From Gallionella sp. (lineage in GTDB: Bacteria; Pseudomonadota; Gammaproteobacteria; Burkholderiales; Gallionellaceae), in contig JAQTLM010000005.1 in assembly GCA_028714895.1 (NCBI GenBank), positions 1 through 64,000 on the forward strand: a stretch of DNA of 64,000 nucleotides. Reading direction: 5' to 3'. The stretch's first letter is position 1, and each line of letters starts with the position of its first letter. The notes beneath the pieces were generated by a model. That model was not told the origin of the DNA, did not search any database, and was given only the letters and a program-made list of their open reading frames with translations. Positions 24,399 through 32,804 of this stretch are shown one piece after another. Made by a program: the position numbers and the translations under genes.

Positions 24399-25142
24399 CT
24401 AACTAAAATCCCCCCACAGCGTTTGCAGAGCGGCCAGCCCGGCGACCGCCGCAGTTTCGGTGCGCAGCACGCGTGTACCCATGCGGATCGCGGTGAAGCC
24501 GCAATGCAGCGCGGACTCGCTTTCCGCCTGGGTAAAGCCGCCCTCCGCGCCGACCAGCAACACAACTTGGCCTTGCGGCTTCTCCTGGCTGTGCAGCGAG
24601 GTCGCGCCCTGCGGCAGCAAAATAAATTTCGCGGCTGACGATTCCTGCGGCAGCTCCTTCATTTGCTGCAGCCACGCCATGATGTCCAGTGGCGCGTGTA
24701 TTGTGGGCAGCACATTGCGCCCGCATTGTTCGCAGGCGGAGATGGTGACTTGCCGCCAATGTTCGAGCCGTTTTTCGGCGCGCTCGGCAGAAAGTCTTGC
24801 CACGCTGCGTTCGGTGTCGAGCGGCTGGATTTCCGTAACGCCCAGCTCGGTGGCTTTCTGGATCACCCAATCCATTTTTTCGCTGCTCGACAGGGCTTGC
24901 GCCAGCATGACTGGCAACGGTGATTCGCGGTTGACGTTGCCGGCGGTAATCTCGCCGACAACCACGCGTTTGCCGCTGAGTTCGGCAATGACCCCGTGGC
25001 ATTCATTACCCAGGCCATCGAAGATTTCCACGCGGTTTCCCTCGCGCAGGCGCAATACGCGCGCGGCATGGTGCGCCGCATCCGGCGGCAAATCGAACGA
25101 GCCGCCGAGCGGCAGCGGTGGAGGACAGTAGAAGCGCGGCAT
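24399..25142 (-). CDS. rsmE: 16S rRNA (uracil1498-N3)-methyltransferase
   Basis: A 247-residue SPOUT-class enzyme. The N-terminal PUA-like part (HHAARVLRLREGNRVEIFDGLG) is followed by QKATELGVTEIQPL with ERSVAR, the VTISACEQCGRN motif and the C-terminal knot LLVGAEGGFTQAE and RMGTRVLRTETA. RsmE methylates U1498 of 16S rRNA in the 30S subunit. Length matches E. coli RsmE (243). It diverges from the thioredoxin-fold gene across 72 bp. Confidence 0.96.
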   Translation of the reverse strand: MPRFYCPPPLPLGGSFDLPPDAAHHAARVLRLREGNRVEIFDGLGNECHGVIAELSGKRVVVGEITAGNVNRESPLPVMLAQALSSSEKMDWVIQKATELGVTEIQPLDTERSVARLSAERAEKRLEHWRQVTISACEQCGRNVLPTIHAPLDIMAWLQQMKELPQESSAAKFILLPQGATSLHSQEKPQGQVVLLVGAEGGFTQAESESALHCGFTAIRMGTRVLRTETAAVAGLAALQTLWGDFS

Positions 25143-25214
25143 GATGAAGGTAAGAAGTCAAAAAGTTCGGCGTGATAATATAACGCCCCCAAGAGATGTT
25201 GTCAGGGATATAAA

Positions 25215-25763
25215 ATGGTCAGTCTGCAACCTCCGCTATGTGATTTCGGCTGGAAAGCCCGCGATTTCGACCTGCCAGGCGTGGACGGCAAGCGCTACAA
25301 CCTCGCCAAGGCGCGCGGCACGAACGGCCTGCTGGTGATGTTCATCTGTAACCATTGCCCTTATGTGAAATCCATCCGCGACCGCATCGTGCGCGACACG
25401 CGCGAGCTGCAACAGCACGGCATCAACAGCATCGCCATCATGTCCAACGATCCCGCCGAATACGCGGAAGACTCGTTCGATAACATGCGGCTGGTGGCAA
25501 GCCAATACGGCTACTCTTTCCCCTATGTGTGGGACGAGACCCAGCAGGTCGCCAAGGATTACGGCGCGGTATGCACGCCGGATTTCTTCGGTTTCAACGC
25601 CAATCTGGAACTGCAATACCGCGGCCGGCTGGACGCATCGCGCAAGGAAGCAGTCGCCGGTGCGCCGCGCGATTTGTTCGATGCGATGCTGCAAATTGCC
25701 AAAACCGGACAGGGGCCGCGCGAGCAGATCGCCAGCATGGGCTGTTCCATTAAGTGGAAATGA
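25215..25763 (+). CDS. Thioredoxin-fold (AhpC/TSA-like) protein with a CxxC motif
   Basis: A 182-residue cytosolic protein of the redoxin family: FDLPGVDGKRYNLAKARG, LLVMFICNHCPYVKSIRDR (CNHC at about residues 49-52), SNDPAEYAEDSF, YVWDETQQVAKDYGAVCTPDFF and YRGRLDASR. This pattern is that of the widespread 'thioredoxin family protein' close to peroxiredoxins, with a vicinal CxxC and a conserved CTPDFF cis-Pro region. It probably reduces disulfides or peroxides; exact partner unknown. It is the first gene after a divergent promoter shared with rsmE. Confidence 0.85.
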   Translation: MVSLQPPLCDFGWKARDFDLPGVDGKRYNLAKARGTNGLLVMFICNHCPYVKSIRDRIVRDTRELQQHGINSIAIMSNDPAEYAEDSFDNMRLVASQYGYSFPYVWDETQQVAKDYGAVCTPDFFGFNANLELQYRGRLDASRKEAVAGAPRDLFDAMLQIAKTGQGPREQIASMGCSIKWK

Positions 25764-25805
25764 AAAACATAAGCGGCAAATGAAAATGAAAAGCGTAAGC
25801 GGTAA

Positions 25806-26636
25806 ATGGAAAAGCGCAGCGTGACACAAGCCGCCCCGCGCGGTATGAGCGCGATGCTCAAGGCAGTGATCGCGGCAGTCAGGCTGGTCGCGGCGGAAGA
25901 AATCATGCCACGCTATCTCAAGGTAGCGCATCAGCGCAAGAGCGACGGCAGTTTGTGCACCGAGGCGGATGTCGCCGCGCAAACCGCTTTGGCCAAAAAG
26001 CTGCAGGCCATCCTCAACGTGCCGGTGCTGGGCGAGGAAATGCCTGCCGATGAACAGCACGCGGTATGGCAATCCGGCGATGACGGCCTGTGGTGCATCG
26101 ACCCGATCGACGGGACTTCCAATTTCGTGCGCGGCCTGCCCTATTTTGCGGTATCCGTCGCGCTGTTGCGCAAAGGCAAGAGCCTGTTGGGCGTGGTATA
26201 TGATCCGGTGGCGGACGAAGTGTTTGCCGCCGAATCGGGCAAGGGCGCGTTTCTGAACGGTGAAAAATTGGTCGGGCGCGAAGCCGTTGGCACACTCGAT
26301 CAGGCTTTGGCGAGCGTTGACCTGAAACATTTGAGCACGAAATTGGTCGCGCAACTGGCTTCCCATCCGCCCTATTGTTCGCAGCGCAACTTCGGCGCGA
26401 GCGCGCTGGACTGGTGCTACACCGCTGCCGGGCGCTATGACGTGTATTTGCATGGCGGGCAAAAGCTCTGGGACTACGCCGCCGGCACGCTGATTTTGTC
26501 GGAATCGGGCGGCCATGCCTGCTGCATCAAGAACGACGATTTCGCTCAGGACGATATCTGGCAGCGTTCGGTGATCGCGGCCAGCGATAAAAAGCTGTTT
26601 GACGAATGGAAAAACTGGATACGCGCGCAACAATAA
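25806..26636 (+). CDS. Inositol-monophosphatase-family phosphatase (histidinol-phosphatase or CysQ/SuhB-like)
   Basis: A 276-residue Mg-dependent phosphatase with the family motifs GEEMPADE, WCIDPIDGTSNFVRGLPYFAVSVAL and the C-terminal WDYAAGTLILSESGG. These give the lithium-sensitive phosphatase fold acting on inositol phosphates, histidinol phosphate or PAP. By-eye assignment between those is unsafe, so no symbol is given. The 42 bp before it contain an imperfect direct repeat (AGCGGCAAATGAAAA / AGCGGTAAATGGAAAA) that suggests local duplication, and the start could shift slightly within it. Confidence 0.85.
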   Translation: MEKRSVTQAAPRGMSAMLKAVIAAVRLVAAEEIMPRYLKVAHQRKSDGSLCTEADVAAQTALAKKLQAILNVPVLGEEMPADEQHAVWQSGDDGLWCIDPIDGTSNFVRGLPYFAVSVALLRKGKSLLGVVYDPVADEVFAAESGKGAFLNGEKLVGREAVGTLDQALASVDLKHLSTKLVAQLASHPPYCSQRNFGASALDWCYTAAGRYDVYLHGGQKLWDYAAGTLILSESGGHACCIKNDDFAQDDIWQRSVIAASDKKLFDEWKNWIRAQQ

Positions 26637-26652
26637 AAGGTATGAACCACAA

Positions 26653-26776
26653 TTAGCCACGGATAGACACGGATGTTTACGGATAATCGAGTTAACGAAT
26701 TGTGCCGGGTGCCCAACAACCTAATTTTATTGAACGGTTTTCTTATCCGTGCTTATCCGTGTTCATCCGTGGCTAA
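26653..26776. repeat. Inverted repeat with CACGGAT arms
   Basis: Two 22-base arms at 26653-26674 and 26755-26776 are inverted copies with two mismatches; the core words are AGCCACGGAT and ATCCGTGGCT. Each arm itself repeats CACGGAT. An extra copy of TTATCCGTG lies at 26743-26751, giving tandem half-arms. The spacer is about 80 bases. It lies in the gap before trkA and belongs to a widespread class of intergenic repeats. Confidence 0.75.
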
Positions 26777-26803
26777 ATTATTTTTTCAGGGATAGCTCAG
26801 AGA

Positions 26804-28177
26804 ATGAAAATATTGATACTCGGTGCAGGACAGGTCGGCTCTACGGTGGCGGAAAGCCTGGTGAGCGAAGCGAATGACATTACCGTCGTGGATTCCGATG
26901 GCGACAAGCTGCGCCAATTGCAGGACCGGCTGGATTTGCGTACCTTGATCGGCAACGCGGCGCATCCTTCCACGCTCGAGCAGGCGGGCATCGCCGACAC
27001 TGACATGCTGCTGGCCGTCACGCAAAGCGATGAAGTCAATCTGGTGGCCTGCAAACTGGCGGCCAGCCTCTACAACACGCCGACGCGCATCGCCCGGATC
27101 CGCGCCAGCGATTATCTCGACCGTAAGGAAGTGTTCGGCGCGGAAAATTTTTGCGTGAATTTTTCGATATGCCCGGAGCAGATACTCACCGAATACATCG
27201 TCAAACTGATTGAATTTCCCGAGGCGCTGCAAGTTCTGGAATTTGCCGGCGGCAAGGCTTCGTTGGTGGCGGTACGCGCCTTCGAGGGCGGGCCGCTGGT
27301 GGGCAACCCGCTGAACTTCCTGCGCAGCCACATGCCGCAGGTCGAAACCCGCGTCGCGGCAATTTTCCGCAAGGATCGGCCGCTTATTCCCGAAGGCAAT
27401 ACCGTGATCGAAGATGGCGACGAAATTTTCTTCATCGCCGCGACCGACAACATCCGCAGCGTGCTCAGCGAAATGCGCCGCATGGACAAGCCCATCAAGC
27501 GTGTGATGATCGTCGGCGGCGGCAACATCGGCCGCCGCCTGGCCAAAGCGCTGGAGCGCGACTATCAGGTCAAATTGATCGAATACAACAAAAAATCCTG
27601 CGAGAAACTGGCCGGGGAACTGACCAACACACTGGTGCTGAACGGTGACGGCACGGATGAAAAGCTGATGCAGCAGGAACATATCGATGGGGTAGATGTG
27701 TTCTGCGCACTCACCAACGACGATGAGAACAACATCATGTCCGCGCTGCTCGCCAAACAGGGCGGCGCGCGCAAGGTGATTGCGCTGATCAACCGCAGCG
27801 CCTATGTCGGTCTGTTGCAGGGTGGCAAGATCGACATCGCGCTGTCTCCGGCGCAGGTCACCATCGGCTCGCTGCTCGCCTACGTGCGGCAGGGCGACGT
27901 GGTGGCAGTACACTCATTGCGGCGCGGTGCGGCGGAAGCGCTGGAACTGGTAGCGCATGGAGATCGTCAGTCCTCGCGCGTGGTCGGGCGACGTATCGAT
28001 GAAATCGACCTGCCCAAGGGCGCGACCATCGGTGCGCTGGTGCGCGGCGACCAAGTCATCATGGGACATCACGACACGCTCATCGAGACGGAAGACCATA
28101 TCATCGTGTTCGTCATCAACAAGCAGATGGTGAAGAAGGTCGAGAAACTGTTCCAGGTCAGCCTCGGATTCTTCTGA
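26804..28177 (+). CDS. trkA: Trk potassium uptake NAD-binding subunit TrkA
   Basis: A 457-residue cytosolic regulator with two RCK-N/RCK-C units. The first nucleotide motif MKILILGAGQVGSTVAESL is at the N-terminus; the second, RVMIVGGGNIGRRLAKAL, starts near residue 232. It binds NAD(H) and gates the TrkH channel. Length equals E. coli TrkA (458). Its stop overlaps the trkH start by one base, so both subunits are co-translated. Confidence 0.97.
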   Translation: MKILILGAGQVGSTVAESLVSEANDITVVDSDGDKLRQLQDRLDLRTLIGNAAHPSTLEQAGIADTDMLLAVTQSDEVNLVACKLAASLYNTPTRIARIRASDYLDRKEVFGAENFCVNFSICPEQILTEYIVKLIEFPEALQVLEFAGGKASLVAVRAFEGGPLVGNPLNFLRSHMPQVETRVAAIFRKDRPLIPEGNTVIEDGDEIFFIAATDNIRSVLSEMRRMDKPIKRVMIVGGGNIGRRLAKALERDYQVKLIEYNKKSCEKLAGELTNTLVLNGDGTDEKLMQQEHIDGVDVFCALTNDDENNIMSALLAKQGGARKVIALINRSAYVGLLQGGKIDIALSPAQVTIGSLLAYVRQGDVVAVHSLRRGAAEALELVAHGDRQSSRVVGRRIDEIDLPKGATIGALVRGDQVIMGHHDTLIETEDHIIVFVINKQMVKKVEKLFQVSLGFF

Positions 28178-29637
28178 TGCAACGCGCGCTGACCGTTATC
28201 CATGCTTTAGGCTTGCTGCTGGTAGTGTTCAGCGTGGCTTATCTCCTGCCGGTCGTTACCGCTGTGATCTACGCGGATAACACCATGTTGCTGGATTTTT
28301 TGCTGGCGATGGTTTGGACATTGGCCATTGGTTTTTTGATGTGGCTGCTGACGCGCCGCTCCAAGGGTGAGCTGTCCATCCGGCACGGCTATCTGCTGGT
28401 GGTGGCGATGTGGACAGCCATGCCGATGTTTGCCACGCTGCCGTTGCTGCTGGCAATTCCAGGCTTGTCCTTTACCGATGCCTATTTCGAAACCATGTCC
28501 GGTATGACCACCACCGGCGCGACCGTGCTGACCGGGCTGGATAACCTGCCGCCCGCTATCAATATCTGGCGCCATGAACTGAACTGGGTCGGCGGCATGG
28601 GCATCATCGTGCTGGCGGTGGCAATTTTGCCGCTGCTGGGTATCGGTGGTCGGCAGTTGTTCAAGGCGGAAACACCGGGGCCGATGAAGGATACCGCGCT
28701 GACGCCGCGTATCACCGAAACGGCGCGCAATCTGTGGCTGGTTTATCTGGGTATCACCATCGCCTGTATTTTGTCATTGAAAGCAGCGGGCATGAATTGG
28801 CTGGATGCGATCTGTCATGCCTTTGCGGCGATGGGGTTGGGCGGATTTTCCACACACGATGCCAGTATCGGCTACTTTAATTCTCCGGCGATCGAAGCGG
28901 TACTGATTGTGTTTATGTTGATTGCCGCAATGAATTTTGCCACTCATTTTCTGGTTTGGCGCAAAAAGAGTTTATCGCTTTATTTGCGCGATGTGGAAGG
29001 TCTCGCCACAGTCGCGGTTACCTTGGTAAGCTGTGTGGGAATCGGCACGTTTCTGTGGTGGCAAGGCACTTACCCGAGTTTCTGGACGGCGTTGCGTCAC
29101 GCTAGCTTTAATCTGGTTTCGCTAGCGACCGACTGTGGCTTTGCCAGTGCTGACTTTAATCAATGGCCTATTTTTGCGCCGATGTGGATGTTGTTTTTGA
29201 GTTGTGTGGTAGCCAGTTCCGGCTCCACCGGCGGCGGCATCAAGATGGTGCGCACCATGATTCTGTTCAAACAGGCCGGGCGCGAATTTGTCAAACTGCT
29301 GCATCCCGCAGCGGTCAATCCGATGAAAATTGGCGGACAAGTCATTCCGAATAGCGTGGTATTTGCGGTACTGGGCTTCATTTTTTTGTATTTCATGAGC
29401 GTGGCTACGCTGACTTTTTTACTGCTGATTAGCGGGCTGGATTTTATCTCCGCATTCTCCGCGATCATTGCCTGTATCAACAATGCAGGACCAGGTCTGG
29501 GTGTGGTGGGCCCGGCCAGCAACTTTGGTGTGCTGACCGACTTCCAGACTTGGGTGTGCACCTTCGCGATGTTGACAGGACGGCTGGAAATCTTCACCGT
29601 GCTGATCCTGTTCACACCGCATTTCTGGCGGCGGTAA
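28177..29637 (+). CDS. trkH: Trk potassium uptake channel TrkH
   Basis: A 486-residue membrane protein with ten or more hydrophobic segments and repeated pore motifs: MSGMTTTGATVL, AMGLGGFSTHDASIGYF, ATDCGFASADF and NNAGPGLGVVGPASNF, each holding the selectivity-filter Gly. This is the K+ channel subunit of the Trk system in the inner membrane. Length matches TrkH (483). Transcription probably ends in the following 152 bp, which contain only a weak hairpin (29663-29680). Confidence 0.97.
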   Translation: MQRALTVIHALGLLLVVFSVAYLLPVVTAVIYADNTMLLDFLLAMVWTLAIGFLMWLLTRRSKGELSIRHGYLLVVAMWTAMPMFATLPLLLAIPGLSFTDAYFETMSGMTTTGATVLTGLDNLPPAINIWRHELNWVGGMGIIVLAVAILPLLGIGGRQLFKAETPGPMKDTALTPRITETARNLWLVYLGITIACILSLKAAGMNWLDAICHAFAAMGLGGFSTHDASIGYFNSPAIEAVLIVFMLIAAMNFATHFLVWRKKSLSLYLRDVEGLATVAVTLVSCVGIGTFLWWQGTYPSFWTALRHASFNLVSLATDCGFASADFNQWPIFAPMWMLFLSCVVASSGSTGGGIKMVRTMILFKQAGREFVKLLHPAAVNPMKIGGQVIPNSVVFAVLGFIFLYFMSVATLTFLLLISGLDFISAFSAIIACINNAGPGLGVVGPASNFGVLTDFQTWVCTFAMLTGRLEIFTVLILFTPHFWRR

Positions 29638-29789
29638 TGTGTACCCCTTGAGCACGAACAGATTGAGGTTTACCCCTCAATTCTGCGGTTGGGTTGAACA
29701 ACTCCCAAGTTAGCATTGATGCCGCAAGCCGCCTGAAAGCACCCGAAAGTAAAAGTACTGGCGCTTGGTGTTGAATCAGGGAGGTAAAG

Positions 29790-30209
29790 TTGGGCGAGAA
29801 CCTGCCATTGTTGGGAAAGAAAGTGGTGTTGATCGACGACAGCAACACCATCCGGCGCAGCGGCGAAATTTTCCTGTCGCAGGCGGGATGCCAGGTCGTA
29901 TTGTCCGAGGATGGTTTTGACGGTTTATCCAAGGTAGTCGAACATCAGCCCGATTTGATTTTTGTGGATGTGATCATGCCGCGCCTGGATGGCTATCAAA
30001 CTTGCGTGCTGATCAAAAATCACCCCCATCTCAAAAATATCCCCATCATCATGCTGACCAGCAAAGACTCACTATTCGACCGTGCGCGCGCCAAACTGGT
30101 CGGCTCGAAGCAATACCTGATCAAACCCTTCACCAAAAAAAGTCTGGTGGAGGCTGTCATTACCCATGCATGCCAGCCGAAGGAACAGTGCGATGGCGCC
30201 GTTGAATAG
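29790..30209 (+). CDS. pilG: Single-domain response regulator of the Pil-Chp system (PilG-like)
   Basis: A 139-residue CheY-like protein: KVVLIDDSNTIRRSGEIFL, the phospho-acceptor Asp near residue 59 in LIFVDVIMPRLDGYQTC, IIMLTSKDSLFDRARA and IKPFTKKSL. It starts with TTG at 29790 after GGGAGG. Pseudomonas has two such regulators, PilG (extension) and PilH (retraction) here; only one is present, and the N-terminal extension (MGENLPLLGKK) and position favour PilG. It opens the operon pilG-pilI-pilJ-chpA. Confidence 0.85.
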   Translation: MGENLPLLGKKVVLIDDSNTIRRSGEIFLSQAGCQVVLSEDGFDGLSKVVEHQPDLIFVDVIMPRLDGYQTCVLIKNHPHLKNIPIIMLTSKDSLFDRARAKLVGSKQYLIKPFTKKSLVEAVITHACQPKEQCDGAVE

Positions 30210-30217
30210 AGTGCCCC

Positions 30218-30712
30218 ATGTCCAAACGGCTTAATCTGCGTGAATTTCAGCAGGATTTGATCGACCGCATGCAAGCCAAAGGCCGTGCCGGCGATCAAAT
30301 ATCCACGCTGGGCGTGCAAATAGCGGAACAAAATTGGCTGGTCGATATGCTTGACGTCAGCGGGGTATTGCCGCTGCCGCCGCTGAGCGTGGCTCCGCTC
30401 ACCAAACCGTGGTTTCTTGGGGTAATCAACGTGCGCGGTATGTTGTACGGCGTGTCCGACCTGGCCGCCTATCAGCAAAAAGGCAAGGCATCGGGAGCGG
30501 CTGCCAACCGCGTCCTGCTGGTTGCCGAACGCCATGCGTTCAATGCGGCATTGCTGGTGGATCGTGTGCTGGGTTTGCGCAACGCCCGCTTATGGGCGCA
30601 AAGCGAGGTTGATGGGCAAGTCCAATACCACGATGAACAGGGAAATTTCTGGCATAAGCTGGATATAGTTGGTTTGCTCGGGCGACCGGACTTTTTGCAG
30701 ATAAGCGCTTAG
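30218..30712 (+). CDS. pilI: CheW-like adaptor PilI
   Basis: A 164-residue CheW-domain protein: VDMLDVSGVLPLPPLSVAPLTKPWFLGVINVRGMLYGVSDL near residues 45-88 carries the signature 'GvinvRG' and the start of the SH3-like fold. It links the PilJ receptor to the ChpA kinase. The N-terminal 25 residues (LREFQQDLIDRMQAK) are characteristic of PilI. The gene starts 8 bp after pilG. Confidence 0.92.
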   Translation: MSKRLNLREFQQDLIDRMQAKGRAGDQISTLGVQIAEQNWLVDMLDVSGVLPLPPLSVAPLTKPWFLGVINVRGMLYGVSDLAAYQQKGKASGAAANRVLLVAERHAFNAALLVDRVLGLRNARLWAQSEVDGQVQYHDEQGNFWHKLDIVGLLGRPDFLQISA

Positions 30713-30752
30713 AGCCCATTTCAGCGATCGACAAACGGTGAAGGAAAACAAT

Positions 30753-32786
30753 ATGGCATTCAAACTGTCGTTACCGGAATTCAAGTTGCCCGGTAAAAAA
30801 GCAGAGGGGACGAATCGTGAATCCAAGGGCGCGGCATGCTCTGCCTTGCCGGTATCGGGAGGCCTTTCGGTTACCCGGAAAATAAGATTGCTGAGCGGAT
30901 CGCTGGTGGTGTTTTTTACCGTTGCGGCTGCGGCGGCTTATATCAACAGCCGTGAGGCGGACTATACCGCACGTTATTTGACGCAATCCGGCAAGCTGCT
31001 GATGCTGTCCCAGCGCCTGGCCAAAGATGCGCAATTGAGCGCACTGGGAGACGCTTCGGCGTTTCAGGCGCTGGTTCAGAGCAAGGAAAATTTTGCCGGT
31101 ATTTTGCGTTTGCTGGACAAAGGGGATGGCAGTTTGCCGGCTACCGGCGGCGCAGCGCGCGAAGTGCTGAATGAATTGATGGTGAGCGCGAACCGAACCC
31201 TGTCGGATGTGCAGGCGTTGGAAGAAGGCCGCCTTGGCCTAGTGACCTTGGGTGCTACCGTAGCCGGAATTGAAGCTACGAATGCCGAGTTCCGCAACCT
31301 GACCCAGGGACTGATCGAATCCGCCAGCGATGCGCAAAAGAAACAGGCGATCCGCTTTGCCCTGTCCACGGAGCGGGTTGCCAAAGATACCGCAAGGGCA
31401 TTGGCCGCCGATGTTTCCCTGGAACAATTGGCCGCGCTGGGTATCGAGGCCGCCGCCGCCGAAGAAAGCCTGGCAGCGCTGCCGGCGGCGGATCCTGCAG
31501 TCCAGCGTCTGGCAGTCCTGTTTGAGCCATACCGCAACAATATCAAGATACTGAACGCGCAATCGCCCGGACTGGTGAAGGCGAAAAGCGCCGCCAAATC
31601 GATTTCGGGCAATATCGACTTGGTGTTGGCGAAAAGCCAGCGGCTGATTGATGCATACCAATCAGGTATGGCTGCCCGTATTTCCGGCCCGGTTGCGGTA
31701 TTGGCCGGAATGCTGGTGTTATTGCAGCTGCTGGTGCTGGCAAAAGTTTACCTGAACGATTCGCATCAGCGTGCCGAGGAAGCGGAAAATTCCAACCGGC
31801 GGAACCAGGCTGCGATCCAGCGCCTGATGAACGAATTGAGCGAGTTGGCGGAAGGCGATTTGACGGTGCGCGCCACGGTATCGGAGGGCATCACCGGCGC
31901 GATTGCCGACGCGGTGAATTACACCACCGAGGAGCTGCGCAAGCTGGTGGCGCGGATCATGGTTGCAGCCGACCAGATGGGCCACGCAACGCGGCAGGCC
32001 GAGCAGATTTCCAAGGGGCTGCTGGAAGCGGCGCAAAAACAGGCGGGTGAAATCAGGAAGGCCGGCGAGTCGGTGCAATTGATGGCCGGATCAATCCGGG
32101 AAGTGGACAGCAGCGCCATCAAGGCCACAGAGGTGGGGCAACGTACCCTGGCGGCAACCGAACTGGGCAGCCGGGCGGTGCGCAATACCATTGCCGGCAT
32201 GGACGGCATCCGCGAACAGATTCAGGAAACCTCAAAACGCATCAAACGCCTCGGCGAAAGCTCGCAGGAAATCGGCGAAATCGTGGATCTGATTTCCGAC
32301 ATTACCGAGCTGACCAACGTGCTGGCATTAAATGCGGCGATCCAGGCGGTCTCTGCCGGTGAGGCGGGACGCGGTTTTTCGGTGGTGGCGGAGGAAGTGC
32401 AACGCCTCGCGGAACGCTCCGCCGAGGCGACCAAGCAAATTGGCGCCCTGGTGAAAACCATCCAGGGCGACACCCAGGATGCCATAGCGGCGATGGAGAA
32501 GAGCACCTTGGGTGTGGTGGAAGGCGCGAAGCTGTCCGATGTAGCCGGGCAATCACTGAAGGAAATCGAGCAGGTCTCCAAAGAACTGGCATCGCTGATC
32601 AACGGCATTTCGATGTCCACCCAGATACAAACCGACATGGCCGGTAAAGTGGCGCATGCGATGCGGAACATCCTGCAAATCACCCAGCAAGCCACCGATG
32701 GCACGCGGTTGACGGCCAATTCGGTCGCGCAGCTTACCAACCTGTCCGCCGACCTGAAGGGCTCGGTAGCAGGCTTCAAATTGTAG
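30753..32786 (+). CDS. pilJ: Methyl-accepting chemotaxis receptor PilJ
   Basis: A 677-residue receptor. An N-terminal membrane segment (LLSGSLVVFFTVAAAAAYI, residues about 45-63) is followed by a periplasmic PilJ-type sensor domain, a second segment near residue 310 (VAVLAGMLVLLQLLVLAKV), a HAMP domain, and a long coiled-coil signalling domain with the hairpin tip EIVDLISDITELTNVLALNA. It senses surface contact or pilus state for twitching. GAAGGAAA before the ATG at 30753 makes this start better than the in-frame GTG at 30738. Confidence 0.95.
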   Translation: MAFKLSLPEFKLPGKKAEGTNRESKGAACSALPVSGGLSVTRKIRLLSGSLVVFFTVAAAAAYINSREADYTARYLTQSGKLLMLSQRLAKDAQLSALGDASAFQALVQSKENFAGILRLLDKGDGSLPATGGAAREVLNELMVSANRTLSDVQALEEGRLGLVTLGATVAGIEATNAEFRNLTQGLIESASDAQKKQAIRFALSTERVAKDTARALAADVSLEQLAALGIEAAAAEESLAALPAADPAVQRLAVLFEPYRNNIKILNAQSPGLVKAKSAAKSISGNIDLVLAKSQRLIDAYQSGMAARISGPVAVLAGMLVLLQLLVLAKVYLNDSHQRAEEAENSNRRNQAAIQRLMNELSELAEGDLTVRATVSEGITGAIADAVNYTTEELRKLVARIMVAADQMGHATRQAEQISKGLLEAAQKQAGEIRKAGESVQLMAGSIREVDSSAIKATEVGQRTLAATELGSRAVRNTIAGMDGIREQIQETSKRIKRLGESSQEIGEIVDLISDITELTNVLALNAAIQAVSAGEAGRGFSVVAEEVQRLAERSAEATKQIGALVKTIQGDTQDAIAAMEKSTLGVVEGAKLSDVAGQSLKEIEQVSKELASLINGISMSTQIQTDMAGKVAHAMRNILQITQQATDGTRLTANSVAQLTNLSADLKGSVAGFKL

Positions 32787-32804
32787 CCCTGAGCAAGGCT
32801 GCAT

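Noticed and set aside
25764..25805. Imperfect direct repeat between two genes
   Set aside because: Only two short copies; likely a local duplication of no wider meaning, noted in the neighbouring entry.
29640..29789. Possible riboswitch (GAAAG and GAAAGTAAAAGTAC motifs) before pilG
   Set aside because: Does not match the c-di-GMP-I aptamer order; only a weak hairpin at 29663-29680 is visible.
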